From the NCBI RefSeq assembly GCF_012912005.1, contig NZ_JABBEA010000004.1:124001-188000 (forward strand): a stretch of 64,000 bases of DNA, given 5' to 3'. Position 1 is the stretch's first letter; each line of letters begins with the position of its first letter. A program made the translations under genes and the position numbers. The notes beneath the pieces are model-generated. The model saw only the letters and a list, made by a program, of their open reading frames with translations. It ran no database searches and was not told the origin of the DNA. Source of the DNA: Paenibacillus sp. SZ31 (GTDB taxonomy: Bacteria; Bacillota; Bacilli; Paenibacillales; Paenibacillaceae). Below are positions 54,130 to 63,215 of the stretch, piece by piece.

Positions 54130-55344
54130 ATGCGAAAACCAAGAGTGCTCTTATTATCGGAAGGTTTCGGTACCGGTCACACTCAGGCCGCTCATGCGCT
54201 GGCACATGGCATCAAAAAAGTCAGTCCACATGTTCACAGTCGTGTCATTGAACTAGGCAAATTTTTAAATCCGACAGTGGCTCCGCTAATCTTTTCTGCA
54301 TATCGAAAGACACTATCGGTTCAACCCAAACTGGTCAGCCTGTTGTATCGCACACAGTATAACAAATCATTAAACGGCTTTACCAAGCTGGCGTTGCACC
54401 GGATTTTCTATACACAAACGGCACAAGTCGTATCCCAGCTGAAACCGGATGCGGTGATCTGTACTCATCCTTTTCCAAATGCAGTGATCTCCCGGCTTAA
54501 ACGGCAGGGTCTGAATATCCCGCTCTATACCGTCGTGACGGATTATGATGTGCATGGAACATGGATTAACCCCGAAGTGAACAAATATCTGGTCTCTACC
54601 CCTCAGGTCAAAGCATTGCTTGAGATCCGGGGTGTCGATCCCTCCCATATTCAGATCACAGGAATCCCTGTGCATCCAGACTTCTGGGAAGCTGGCGACA
54701 AGGTGAAGCTACGAGAAGAGATGGGGCTTCAGAACATGCCTACCGCGCTGCTCATGGGTGGTGGCTGGGGACTTTCCTTTGATGAGGATCATATGAAAGC
54801 TCTCACGTCCTGGGCAGATCGTGTTCAATTGGTATTCTGTCTTGGAAGCAACGAGAAAATGATCGCGAAAATGAAGGAAATGCCTTGCTTCCAGCACCCT
54901 AATATTCGCATTCTGGGATATACGCGGGAAGTAAGCAAACTGATGGATGTATCCGATGTGCTGATCACGAAGCCAGGTGGCATGACATGCACTGAGGCAC
55001 TAGCCAAGGGTCTACCGATGCTGTTCATCCCTCCGCTGGCGGGTCAAGAGGAAGAGAACTGTGAATACTTTGTACAAGCCGGATACGGCCAGGTCATTCA
55101 CTCTGCCGACGTAATCACCAATCGTTTCAGACAATTATGTGAGCAGGCATCCTCTCAAGCTGAAAGCCCGCTGAACGTAGCGCACAATTCAGGTAACCGT
55201 TCGGCCTACGATCCAACGTGTTGTGCACAAGCTGTTCATGACTTATTATTCCCAACAACATCCGAAGTCACAACAACGCCCGTAGAGCGCTTCACAGCCG
55301 GAATTGCTGCCACATCCTTGTCAGGTACCAGAATGCCATTCTGA
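54130..55344 (+). CDS. MGDG-synthase-like GT28 glycosyltransferase
   Basis: A 404-residue GT-B enzyme of the monogalactosyldiacylglycerol synthase/UgtP group. The N-terminal acceptor domain has VLLLSEGFGTGHTQAAHAL. The C-terminal donor domain has LMGGGWGL, LVFCLGSNEKM and TKPGGMTCTEALAKGLPMLFIPPLAGQEEEN. Such enzymes make glucosyl-diacylglycerols for membranes and lipoteichoic acid anchors; the exact product here is unknown. The last ~40 residues are low-complexity and family-unlike. Monocistronic, ended by a strong terminator. Confidence 0.88.
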   Translation: MRKPRVLLLSEGFGTGHTQAAHALAHGIKKVSPHVHSRVIELGKFLNPTVAPLIFSAYRKTLSVQPKLVSLLYRTQYNKSLNGFTKLALHRIFYTQTAQVVSQLKPDAVICTHPFPNAVISRLKRQGLNIPLYTVVTDYDVHGTWINPEVNKYLVSTPQVKALLEIRGVDPSHIQITGIPVHPDFWEAGDKVKLREEMGLQNMPTALLMGGGWGLSFDEDHMKALTSWADRVQLVFCLGSNEKMIAKMKEMPCFQHPNIRILGYTREVSKLMDVSDVLITKPGGMTCTEALAKGLPMLFIPPLAGQEEENCEYFVQAGYGQVIHSADVITNRFRQLCEQASSQAESPLNVAHNSGNRSAYDPTCCAQAVHDLLFPTTSEVTTTPVERFTAGIAATSLSGTRMPF

Positions 55345-55417
55345 TGCCTCTATGGACCTATAGAATAGCTCTCACGAGGTGTTATAGGGGACAAGACAAA
55401 TACTCCCTATATACAAA

Positions 55418-55463
55418 GAAGGTTCCCTTCCGTAATTTTGGAAGGGAACCTTCTTTTATTTTC
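55418..55463 (+). terminator. terminator of the GT28 gene
   Basis: A 14-bp perfect stem (55418-55431 with 55440-55453) followed by TTTTATTTT. Confidence 0.9.
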
Positions 55464-55619
55464 ACTGGATCCACCGTATGATTTGGCAGAAAAAAGGGTA
55501 ATTTAGAGTATAACGATATTTGAAAATAACGAAATAAAACTACGATTCAGGCTTTTTCAAGGTCCGTGTGATACACACACAGTTGACTACCCTGCCTGTT
55601 TGCAGAATTTACGGGTCGA

Positions 55620-56477
55620 TTACTTGTAAAAAGTATGATGACCGATCGTTTTTACTTTTTTCTTCGAGCGAGCAACTGTCAGATCGTCGGCAAGCGTCAA
55701 TGACAAGAAATAGTACGTATCATCGGCAACTTCCTTCTTCCCATTCAGCGCAGCATTTACTGCTTTGATACTGTCCTCGTTGGGAACCACACGTTTCAAC
55801 CGTCCGTTCGCTACAGGACTGAACTGGGATTTCTGATGGATCACCTTGTAAATGGTATCGGGAAAATTGGCTGACCGCAGCCGGTTTAAGACAACATTGG
55901 CAACTGCCACTTTGCCTTCGTACGGTTCACCTTCTGCCTCTGCCATGACGATTTTTTGCAGCAGATGCAGTTCTTTATCGGACACACTGTATGACCAGGT
56001 TGCAAGTTTCGAGTCTTCCTGGTTCAAAAGTTCGGTCCGCGTAAAGTATAGTTTTTGGGGGGGAGTTGTTACAGCAGCTACCGCTTTGGCTCGTTCCACT
56101 TTGGCCAATTTCAGTGCAGCTTCTTTTTTAGCTTTGGCCGCAGCTACTGCTCTAGCTTTGTTCTTGACCTTGGCTTCTTGCAGTTCCTGCTCTTCTTGAG
56201 CAGTCGTTAGCCAGTTCTTGGCTGGCAGAGTTTCAGTCCACGCTACGGTTTGGGTAGACAGATTAGAGGACAGACTTGTCCCATCTTCCATCATGCGCCT
56301 CTCTTCTTGCGTAGATGTTTGGTTATTTTGCACAGAAGCCGCAAGTTCGGTCATCTGTTTACTATCACTAGCTTCATTCCACTTCCCCGTCGCCTGAACG
56401 ACATTTACCCCCACTATACATACAAGCAGCACTGATAACATCGGTGCTACCCAACGATTCTTGCTTATAATGTTCAT
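55620..56477 (-). CDS. secreted cell wall hydrolase, SleB/CwlJ type
   Basis: A 285-residue protein with a signal peptide (about 1-29) and an Ala/Lys/Glu-rich coiled linker (about 90-135). A C-terminal Hydrolase_2 domain (about 165-285) carries LLQKIVMAEAEGEPYEGKVAVANVVLNRL, where the Glu is the likely catalytic acid, and FSPVANGR. SleB and CwlJ are spore-cortex lytic enzymes, but similar proteins act on vegetative walls. No peptidoglycan-binding domain is seen at the N-terminus, unlike SleB. Spore or vegetative use is unresolved. Confidence 0.88.
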   Translation of the reverse strand: MNIISKNRWVAPMLSVLLVCIVGVNVVQATGKWNEASDSKQMTELAASVQNNQTSTQEERRMMEDGTSLSSNLSTQTVAWTETLPAKNWLTTAQEEQELQEAKVKNKARAVAAAKAKKEAALKLAKVERAKAVAAVTTPPQKLYFTRTELLNQEDSKLATWSYSVSDKELHLLQKIVMAEAEGEPYEGKVAVANVVLNRLRSANFPDTIYKVIHQKSQFSPVANGRLKRVVPNEDSIKAVNAALNGKKEVADDTYYFLSLTLADDLTVARSKKKVKTIGHHTFYK

Positions 56478-56607
56478 TCGAAGATTCCTCCTGTCGAAAC
56501 AATTCCCTAATCTAAGTAACCCAAAAAAAAGAATTTGAATAACGATGGCTAATATTACATAGGGATAAACGTTATGTCAATGTGATTTTATGGCATAAAA
56601 ATGATTT

Positions 56608-57210
56608 TCAGGAAAAAGAGAACGTATCCACGACCTCATACATTGGCGATTGTCCAAGCCTTGTCACATAAAGTACAACGTCCTCCACCATCCATGAATT
56701 AGCACCTGTGGAATGTTCCGGAAGCACTCCGGACACCCCTTCATTCTCATTACCTGGAATATGCCCCAGAAACTTCCTGGCGATTGTAATGTGCGGAGCA
56801 AATGGTCTTAACTCAGCTTCATACCCAAGGGTTGAAGTAGCCTTCACGATCTCTTTTTGTAACGAAAGCAATTGATTGACCTCTCCGCTAACACTTTTCC
56901 AGAGCACTTTAGGGGCTTCTTCAAGCCCAAATGTGCCCCAGCCCGATAGCTGAAGTTCGAAAGCCTGGAATCCAACTACTGCTGAGCGCAATACTTTTCG
57001 AAGATGTCCAATGTCACTAACGAAGGTATCCCCCAGAAATTGCAAGGTTATATGAAAATCTCTATGATCTGTCCATTTACGAAAATCAAGCTTGTTCTGT
57101 ACAAGCCTCGCATCCATCTGAAGAGACTGCTGAACAGCTACAGGAAGACGAATCGCTACAAACAATCTTTCCCGCCGGGATGCATGATCCTGATGTGATT
57201 GGTTATTCAT
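56608..57210 (-). CDS. thpR: RNA 2',3'-cyclic phosphodiesterase
   Basis: A 200-residue 2H-phosphoesterase of the LigT/ThpR family. The two catalytic HxT motifs are HITLQFLGD (His53) and HITIAR (His140). It hydrolyses 2',3'-cyclic phosphate RNA ends to 2'-phosphates; reverse ligation occurs in vitro. ATG 57210 has AGAGGTG upstream; a GTG three codons earlier overlaps it. Monocistronic and divergent from the next gene. Confidence 0.93.
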   Translation of the reverse strand: MNNQSHQDHASRRERLFVAIRLPVAVQQSLQMDARLVQNKLDFRKWTDHRDFHITLQFLGDTFVSDIGHLRKVLRSAVVGFQAFELQLSGWGTFGLEEAPKVLWKSVSGEVNQLLSLQKEIVKATSTLGYEAELRPFAPHITIARKFLGHIPGNENEGVSGVLPEHSTGANSWMVEDVVLYVTRLGQSPMYEVVDTFSFS

Positions 57211-57418
57211 TGCATACACCTCTCTAAAGTTCGCTCTATTATTTCATAACTATACATATCGTTTCAAGTTGGGTAAGTATAGAGTGACACAAAGATCAGA
57301 ATTTGCAAATAAGGCTAGATTCCTGCATTTCCCACCTTAATGCACATCCAACATCAAATCTGATACACTTCAATTATCAAAACTCATCAAACTATTTATC
57401 TCAGGAGGACCACACATT

Positions 57419-58375
57419 ATGGGTAAAATTGTATGTTTTCCATCTCTATCCGAAGAACAGCAACAACGCATTCAGAATGCTGCACCGGGATACACCCTGA
57501 AATTTGGAAAAGCCAAGGAGTTGGACCCCGCTGAGTTGAAAGAAGCTGAGATTATTTTCGGCTGGTCACCACTCGTCACTGAACATGCTCTGAAACAGGA
57601 AAGCCTGTTAAAATGGGTTCAAGTCTGGTCCGCAGGTGTGGACAGTCTCCCCTTCGCGGATTTGCAACAAAAGAATGTTCAGGTCACCAGTGCAAATGGG
57701 GTCCACGCGATTCCAATCACCGAAATCATTCTGGGCATGATGTTGTCCCACAGTCGCTGGCTGAGACAAGCCATGTTGCATCAACAACAGTCCGAATGGA
57801 AAGCTCCTGCCAAACCACTGCCGGAACTGCATGGCAAAACAGCAGTCATCGTTGGTGTGGGTGAGATTGGAACCGAAACAGCCCGCATTCTCAAAGCACT
57901 GGGCATGCGCACGATCGGAGTTCGCCGCTCAGGTAAGGATGTCCCCAATGTGGATCAAATGTACGACATGACTGGTTTACATGAAGCCTTGAGCCAGGGT
58001 GATTATGTAATTAACATTTTACCGCTAACCGATGAAACCAAACATATATATGATCAAACTGCATTTGAGCAGTTCCGATCCGGTGCCTGCTTCGTCAATG
58101 TCGGCCGTGGCCCCAGTGTGAAAACGGAAGCGTTACTGAATGCACTCCAAAACGGCCAGGTTGCCTTTGCCGCACTCGATGTGTTCGAAGAAGAACCTCT
58201 TCCTGCAGACCACCCGCTATGGGGCATGGATAACGTGTTAATTACGCCACATATCGCAGGAAGTACAGAGCAATACGCGGATCGAGCAGTTGATATTTTC
58301 GTCAAAAATTTGGAAGCTTACGTCGCTGGCGATACCCTGCCGGTGAACCTTGTGGATTATAGTCATAAATATTAA
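57419..58375 (+). CDS. D-2-hydroxyacid dehydrogenase family protein
   Basis: A 318-residue NAD-dependent dehydrogenase. The NAD domain (about 100-285) has VGVGEIGTETARILKALGM; the catalytic Arg is in VNVGRGPSV, Glu in DVFEEEPLP and His in ITPHIAGST. Similar to the glyoxylate/hydroxypyruvate reductase and YoaD-like groups; substrate unresolved. AGGAGG lies upstream of the ATG. Confidence 0.92.
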   Translation: MGKIVCFPSLSEEQQQRIQNAAPGYTLKFGKAKELDPAELKEAEIIFGWSPLVTEHALKQESLLKWVQVWSAGVDSLPFADLQQKNVQVTSANGVHAIPITEIILGMMLSHSRWLRQAMLHQQQSEWKAPAKPLPELHGKTAVIVGVGEIGTETARILKALGMRTIGVRRSGKDVPNVDQMYDMTGLHEALSQGDYVINILPLTDETKHIYDQTAFEQFRSGACFVNVGRGPSVKTEALLNALQNGQVAFAALDVFEEEPLPADHPLWGMDNVLITPHIAGSTEQYADRAVDIFVKNLEAYVAGDTLPVNLVDYSHKY

Positions 58376-58658
58376 CACAAACACCCGTTCCCATGCAATA
58401 TTGTGCAAATCAGATCAACGATATCAATGGAACTAAAGAATACTTATACTTGCAACTTCGATGACAGAACAACCTTCCGATCACTGTTATTCCCAGATTT
58501 TTTTAATTCACTTTTATAAGGTGAAAATCTGTGCATAAAGGCGAAGAGTATGCTTCCGATGCAGCTTTCTTACAGAAAGCTTTTAGCTCCACTTCTTCAG
58601 GTTATTTCTGTCCTCTACGTTCTCGTGTAAATCATTAGTTCAATTGATATGTACGCAA
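58376..58658. other. intergenic region with no recognised feature
   Basis: About 280 bases between the dehydrogenase stop and the shared terminator; AT-rich, no gene or regulatory element supported. Confidence 0.5.
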
Positions 58659-58660
58659 TA

Positions 58661-58716
58661 AAAAACGCTACCTCTGGGAAATCTAAATTCCCTTAAAGGT
58701 AGCGTTTTTGTTTTTT
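58661..58716. terminator. bidirectional terminator
   Basis: A 12-bp stem AAAACGCTACCT (58662-58673) with AGGTAGCGTTTT (58697-58708), A-rich before and T-rich after, between convergent genes. Confidence 0.88.
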
Positions 58717-58721
58717 TACGC

Positions 58722-59699
58722 TTACATACATAGCCAAATATGACGTATAAACGCGCCTTTGTGTACTGTACGATACTCTTTTACCGTCCATCCCGCTTCC
58801 AGCAAGTGCTCTTCTACCCACTCTGTGGAAACAACGACTGCCCGTTTTGCCAATCTGCGCAAACTCTCCAGCATGGCTCGTTGCTCATCATCTGGAAGTA
58901 CAGAACACAGGTTATAGGGCATGTCCAGAATTGCTGCATCATACATACCTTCCAGTTCATTCATGTCCCCAAGTGTGATTCGATCCGAATCATATCCATA
59001 ATGCGGCAGGTTGATACGTGCACCTCGGACAGCCAGAGGATTCAGATCGTTACCTTTTGCTTCAATTCCCATGGATAAAGCTTCAATTACAACCGTCCCC
59101 ATGCCACAGCACGGATCAAGCAAATGATGGTTTTCCACCTTCGGAACGGCAATATTAACCAATGCTCTGGCGAGCGTGATGCCCAATCCAGTCGAGTAGT
59201 TTTGCGGCTTCTGCCGGTGAATTTGCCAAGATCGATCCGCTTCTGTCCACTGGCCCAAGATCCATTTTTCTCCTGTTTGGATTAGGCCGAAAGTCACCTT
59301 AGGTTGCTTCATCTGTGCCTTGCCTTTAATGCACATACCGACTTCTTTTTCCAGTTGACGAGACTGTTCATAATCAGGGGCATGATCGCCTTCTTTCAGA
59401 CAGACTACCTTAAATGTCTCATCTGGCAGCAGGTGAATATCTTTGGTAAGAGGAAGCAGATCCGTCACAGTGTCCCCTTCGCCGATCACGTCCAATCTGC
59501 CGTGGATAAAAGGGCTACGTCCAGGTGGAATACATCGTTCGGACCACACATACGAACCCCCGTCTGAGCGAATCTCCGAACTCGGTTCGAGCAGTGTGTC
59601 CAGCTCCAGCGTGCATAATTCGCGCTCGTTCTCATGGCAAGCAAAGGTGTAGATGTATTTCCCAGAAACAGGGTGAATAACAGGTAATTCTTCAGACAA
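58722..59699 (-). CDS. tRNA/rRNA guanine-N2-type methyltransferase
   Basis: A 325-residue protein of the UPF0020/Trm11-like group. The C-terminal Rossmann methyltransferase (about 165-325) has the SAM motif LLDPCCGMGTVVIEAL and the catalytic-type DMPYN (usually D/N-PPY), plus the distinctive HRQKPQNYSTGLGITLARALVNIA linker. The N-terminal half is variable. Likely modifies guanine in RNA, possibly tRNA G10; the target is inference. The repeat copy 2 lies only about 38 bases upstream of its ATG and may separate it from, or supply, its promoter. Confidence 0.85.
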   Translation of the reverse strand: MSEELPVIHPVSGKYIYTFACHENERELCTLELDTLLEPSSEIRSDGGSYVWSERCIPPGRSPFIHGRLDVIGEGDTVTDLLPLTKDIHLLPDETFKVVCLKEGDHAPDYEQSRQLEKEVGMCIKGKAQMKQPKVTFGLIQTGEKWILGQWTEADRSWQIHRQKPQNYSTGLGITLARALVNIAVPKVENHHLLDPCCGMGTVVIEALSMGIEAKGNDLNPLAVRGARINLPHYGYDSDRITLGDMNELEGMYDAAILDMPYNLCSVLPDDEQRAMLESLRRLAKRAVVVSTEWVEEHLLEAGWTVKEYRTVHKGAFIRHIWLCM

Positions 59700-59736
59700 A
59701 TATATCCTCTCCTTCCTGCAAAACTCATGTTTCTTC

Positions 59737-59926
59737 TAGAGGTTGTTCAAAAAGTTCGCTTTTGATTACGAAGGATGCCTAGTGGCATCATCAGCATTGA
59801 ATATGGAACTCAGCCGAAATGTCCGTTGCTCACGTAGTCTCCTCCTACGCTCCACTACTCCATTTCTAGCTTCATCCCATCTTCTCGGTACTGAAAACCA
59901 ACCTTTTTGAACACGCACTTCTATAT
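59737..59926 (-). repeat. MITE-like interspersed repeat, copy 2
   Basis: Inverted relative to copy 1 at 2899-3087 and about 90% identical over its whole length by eye. It begins TAGAGGTTGTTCAAAAAG (59737-59754) and ends CTTTTTGAACACGCACTT (59903-59920). The hairpin regions differ at compensating or loop positions. The ends are imperfect terminal inverted repeats of about 18-20 bases. Confidence 0.87.
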
Positions 59927-60040
59927 AAATACTAGCCTATTGAAGACATAGCGAATATTGGCTGTAACTTAGCTTCAGGTAGTCATTGTATACAATGTTA
60001 GGCTTCTAGACAACTGTCATTTCCCTGCTTATACCTATTA

Positions 60041-60082
60041 GAAAGAAAAAAATAAGGCATTCCCATTATTCAGGAACACCTT
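60041..60082 (-). terminator. terminator of the chemoreceptor gene
   Basis: On the minus strand, AAGGTGTTCC/GGAATGCCTT with two wobble pairs, then A, seven T. Confidence 0.7.
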
Positions 60083-60220
60083 ACTTTATTTGAGATTATA
60101 ACCAATGAAAATCGAAGCGATCTTGTCAACTTACGTTATAGGTCAACAGCTCAAAATTATGCTGAATTTCTACGAACCGCCATCTGTGTGAGTCCAGTTT
60201 CTTCTATTAAAAGAAGAAGG

Positions 60221-61933
60221 TTATATTTTTAATTTTTCAATGGATGTAAGCAGGTCTTCAGACAATTCTTTCAGACTTTGAATATTGCCGCTAATCGTTT
60301 CCATCGAACTAACCTGCTCTTCTGCCGATGCCGAAACTTCCTCCACACTGGCTGCCGATTGTTCCGAAACAGCGGAAATCTGCTGACTGAAATCATTCAT
60401 GCGTCCGCTTGCTTCCTGCATTCCTGCGAGACCATCCGTCATGGTGCTGATGACACCAACCATACCTTCCACCGATTGATTAATTGTACGGAACAGTTGA
60501 CCTGAAGCAAGTACATGTTCCTGACCCAGTTCGGTCTCCTGAACACCCGTGCGCAATTCTGCAACTACCCCTTGTGAATCCTGTTGAATATCCTCAGTAA
60601 TCGCCGTAATCTCTTCCACCGAAGTCTGCACAGCTTCAGATAATTTCCGCACTTCTGATGCCACTACGGCGAATCCGCGTCCACTCTCTCCCGCACGTGC
60701 TGCCTCAATAGAGGCATTCAATGCCAGCAGGTTGGTTTGGCGTGCAATGTCGTGAATGACCTGAACCAGCTTGGAAATATCTTCATTTTTACGATTCAAA
60801 CGTTCCATCTTGTTCATGGAAGCCGAGACCGAACCAGAAATCTGTTGCATCTGCTGCACGGACTGTTCCATCGCTTTGCGACCATTAAGACCTTGCTCCA
60901 GTACAAGATCGGACATGACGCGCAACTGACTGCCTTGTTCCGTATGCTTCTGGATGTGATCATTCAAAACTTCAACCGTACGGGCTGATTCCACGGCTGT
61001 CTCTGCTTGGCTTTCCGCGGCCTTAGCCGACTCTTCCATCGTCACAGCAATTTGGCGACTACCAATCTTAACCTCTTCCGAGGAGATTGCCAGTTCACCG
61101 CTCTGCCGATTGACAGCTTCCGCAATTCGTCTGACGCTCAGCACCATCGAAGTCAGGTTACCTTTCATGTCATTGACCGCTTTGGCCAGAACACCGACTT
61201 CATCCTCATGTTTGGTATGTATATCCTGAACATTCAATTGGCCTTCTGCAATCAGTTTCACCGCACTAATGACACGTAGCAGTGGCTTTACGACCTGTGA
61301 ACGAATAATTGGAATACTAATCGCTGTAATAACAATCATAATGAGAACTCCAAAAATGATGAACAATCTGCCATCCTGCACAGATCTGATCGTTTGAGCG
61401 GCAGCAAGATTGGACTGTTCCTGATTGTATTCCACAAGATAATCCAGATCGACTTGCATCGCGTCAAAGGAATCAGCACCTTTTTCCGACACTTCCTTCG
61501 CCAGCTGTGTCTGCCCCTCATCACTCAGCTTGATCGATTGCGTATTAATCTTGAGATATGCTTCCCATTTATTCTTGAACGCAGTCCAGTGCTCGAGTTC
61601 ATCGGGAGACTTCTCCTGCTGATCATAGATTTTAATCGCCTGCGTCGTTTCACGAATATACTTGGTACGCTCTTCTGACAAGAATGCCTTGTCCGATTCA
61701 TCCGCGTCAAAGTGACGATAACTTAGTGACAGGACATGCTCTGTGGTATAGTTTAACCGGTTAATTTGCTGGATTGATGGCATCCAATTGTTCGTAATTT
61801 CGTTGGTGTTGGATTCGATAGAATTCATCCGGGTGACAATCGTGACACTTAAAACAATTAAACAGAGGATTAACAAGTAGAACGCGATGCTGATACGCAG
61901 ACCGATACTCTTGATCTTGAATCTGCTGAACAT
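60221..61933 (-). CDS. methyl-accepting chemotaxis protein
   Basis: A 570-residue receptor. Transmembrane helices at about 12-32 and 190-212 flank a helical four-helix-bundle-type sensor domain (about 33-189, with [25 protein letters not shown]). Then come a HAMP domain (about 212-265) and the signalling domain with the conserved hairpin tip [37 protein letters not shown]. It relays ligand binding to CheA. Ligand unknown. Monocistronic with its own promoter and terminator. Confidence 0.95.
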   Translation of the reverse strand: MFSRFKIKSIGLRISIAFYLLILCLIVLSVTIVTRMNSIESNTNEITNNWMPSIQQINRLNYTTEHVLSLSYRHFDADESDKAFLSEERTKYIRETTQAIKIYDQQEKSPDELEHWTAFKNKWEAYLKINTQSIKLSDEGQTQLAKEVSEKGADSFDAMQVDLDYLVEYNQEQSNLAAAQTIRSVQDGRLFIIFGVLIMIVITAISIPIIRSQVVKPLLRVISAVKLIAEGQLNVQDIHTKHEDEVGVLAKAVNDMKGNLTSMVLSVRRIAEAVNRQSGELAISSEEVKIGSRQIAVTMEESAKAAESQAETAVESARTVEVLNDHIQKHTEQGSQLRVMSDLVLEQGLNGRKAMEQSVQQMQQISGSVSASMNKMERLNRKNEDISKLVQVIHDIARQTNLLALNASIEAARAGESGRGFAVVASEVRKLSEAVQTSVEEITAITEDIQQDSQGVVAELRTGVQETELGQEHVLASGQLFRTINQSVEGMVGVISTMTDGLAGMQEASGRMNDFSQQISAVSEQSAASVEEVSASAEEQVSSMETISGNIQSLKELSEDLLTSIEKLKI

Positions 61934-61997
61934 ATGATTTCCCCCTTGACCTCTTCGGCCATCCCGAATTCAGGTGTTTTGTCATTGTTTTTCCCTT

Positions 61998-62057
61998 CTT
62001 TTGACCCCTTGTCAAAAGTACTTATCTATATTATATCGATAGGAAAATAGACGTAAA
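61998..62057 (-). promoter_or_regulatory. chemoreceptor promoter and palindrome
   Basis: On the minus strand, -35 TTTACG (62057-62052), 16 bases, -10 TATAAT (62035-62030). Just downstream lies a perfect inverted repeat with 8-base arms CTTTTGAC (61998-62005) and GTCAAAAG (62011-62018), five bases apart. It lies at about +6 to +26 and could be an operator or a leader hairpin. Confidence 0.55.
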
Positions 62058-62123
62058 GTATTATAACATTATTTTGTTAGAGAGATGCTTTATTTTGTAA
62101 AAGATTGTTGAATTTTAACAAAG

Positions 62124-62171
62124 TCAAAAAAAGAGCTGCAGCATACGGCAAATTCCCATTCTGCAGCTCTT
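62124..62171 (-). terminator. terminator of the LLM oxidoreductase gene
   Basis: An 11-bp perfect stem AAGAGCTGCAG (62131-62141) with its complement (62161-62171), followed on the minus strand by T-rich sequence. Confidence 0.88.
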
Positions 62172-62186
62172 CGGTTTGTTCTTAAT

Positions 62187-63185
62187 TCATGCTTCAGCCA
62201 GTAATCGATAAGAATCCAACCTTCGCTCGTAATCCGGCCCAGTCGTAACCAGCAGCAAACGCTGCGTATCCAGTCTACGGCTGACCTGTTGCAATTGATC
62301 CCATACCTGCTCAGGTGTACCTGCATAGTGCCGCACCGCTTCATTATCACCAGCAACCGCTGCATCATTCCTGTTCTTGGCCGAGACCGCACCTGAACTC
62401 TGCTCGGATGAACGTTCTTTTCCATCCGCCTTGCGTCTCTCCGCCATGTCACGACTCCAAGCCAAAGCATCCTTCTCTGACTCGGCACACAATACGCTAA
62501 CGGCCACCATAACCTCCGGCTCCTTCATGGTTGCACTGGGTATGAACCCTTCACGGTATCGCTTTACAGCCTCTGTTCCATCGGCATCACTCATGAATTG
62601 ACCAAAGACATACCCCATGCCAAACCGTGCCGCAAACTCTGCACTCTTCACGTTTGTCCCCAACATCCAAAGCGATAACGGAAGCTTGGGAATCGGACGA
62701 GCCGTCACGGGATGATCCTCGTACATGTAGCGGTCTTCGAGCAGTTCTGTGAGTGCTGCAAGCGATTCGGGCAGCTTGGACACATGCTGCAAGTAATTGC
62801 CACTGAGTGCCATCGTCGCATGAGGTCCACCGCCAGGAGCACGTCCGAGCCCCAGCTCAATGCGCCCCGGATAGAGCGCAGCCAGCAGACGGAACGACTC
62901 CGCCACCTTGAGCGGGCTGTAATGCGGCAACAGGACCGCACCAGAGCCAAGTTGGATTGTTGTCGTCCTTGCTCCGATGTGCGATAGCAGTACTTCGGGA
63001 GAAGCAGAGGCCAGTTCAGCCATATCGTGATGCTCTGACGTCCAGTATCGGGCGTATCCCCACGCCTCAGCACACTCCGCAAGTGTCACCGATTGCTGAA
63101 GCGCCTGTTCCGCTGTGGCATCATTTAACCTTGGAACAAGGTCAAGTACGCCCAGACTGAACTTCTCACTCATTCTCGTAGCCAA
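62187..63185 (-). CDS. LLM-class flavin-dependent oxidoreductase
   Basis: A 332-residue luciferase-like TIM-barrel protein of the MsnO8/YceB type: SLGVLDLVPR near the N-terminus, YWTSEHHDMAELASASPEVLL, IQLGSGAVLLPHYSPLKVAESFRLL and YPGRIELGLGRAPG. It probably uses reduced FMN; substrate unknown. The TTG at 63185 lies nine bases after AAAGGGAG; ATG 63173 is the alternative. Confidence 0.9.
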   Translation of the reverse strand: MATRMSEKFSLGVLDLVPRLNDATAEQALQQSVTLAECAEAWGYARYWTSEHHDMAELASASPEVLLSHIGARTTTIQLGSGAVLLPHYSPLKVAESFRLLAALYPGRIELGLGRAPGGGPHATMALSGNYLQHVSKLPESLAALTELLEDRYMYEDHPVTARPIPKLPLSLWMLGTNVKSAEFAARFGMGYVFGQFMSDADGTEAVKRYREGFIPSATMKEPEVMVAVSVLCAESEKDALAWSRDMAERRKADGKERSSEQSSGAVSAKNRNDAAVAGDNEAVRHYAGTPEQVWDQLQQVSRRLDTQRLLLVTTGPDYERRLDSYRLLAEA

Positions 63186-63215
63186 GCGTCTCATCTCCCT
63201 TTATCTTGGTTAACT

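Larger units (their letters stand above)
59700..60220. other. intergenic region with repeat copy 2, palindrome and terminator
   Basis: Contains the repeat (59737-59926), a perfect 14-bp palindrome CATTGTATACAATG (59984-59997) and the terminator of the chemoreceptor gene (60041-60082). No gene is seen. Confidence 0.6.

Noticed and set aside
59984..59997. Perfect palindrome CATTGTATACAATG
   Set aside because: Short, single, and not placed on a promoter I can recognise; kept only as a note.
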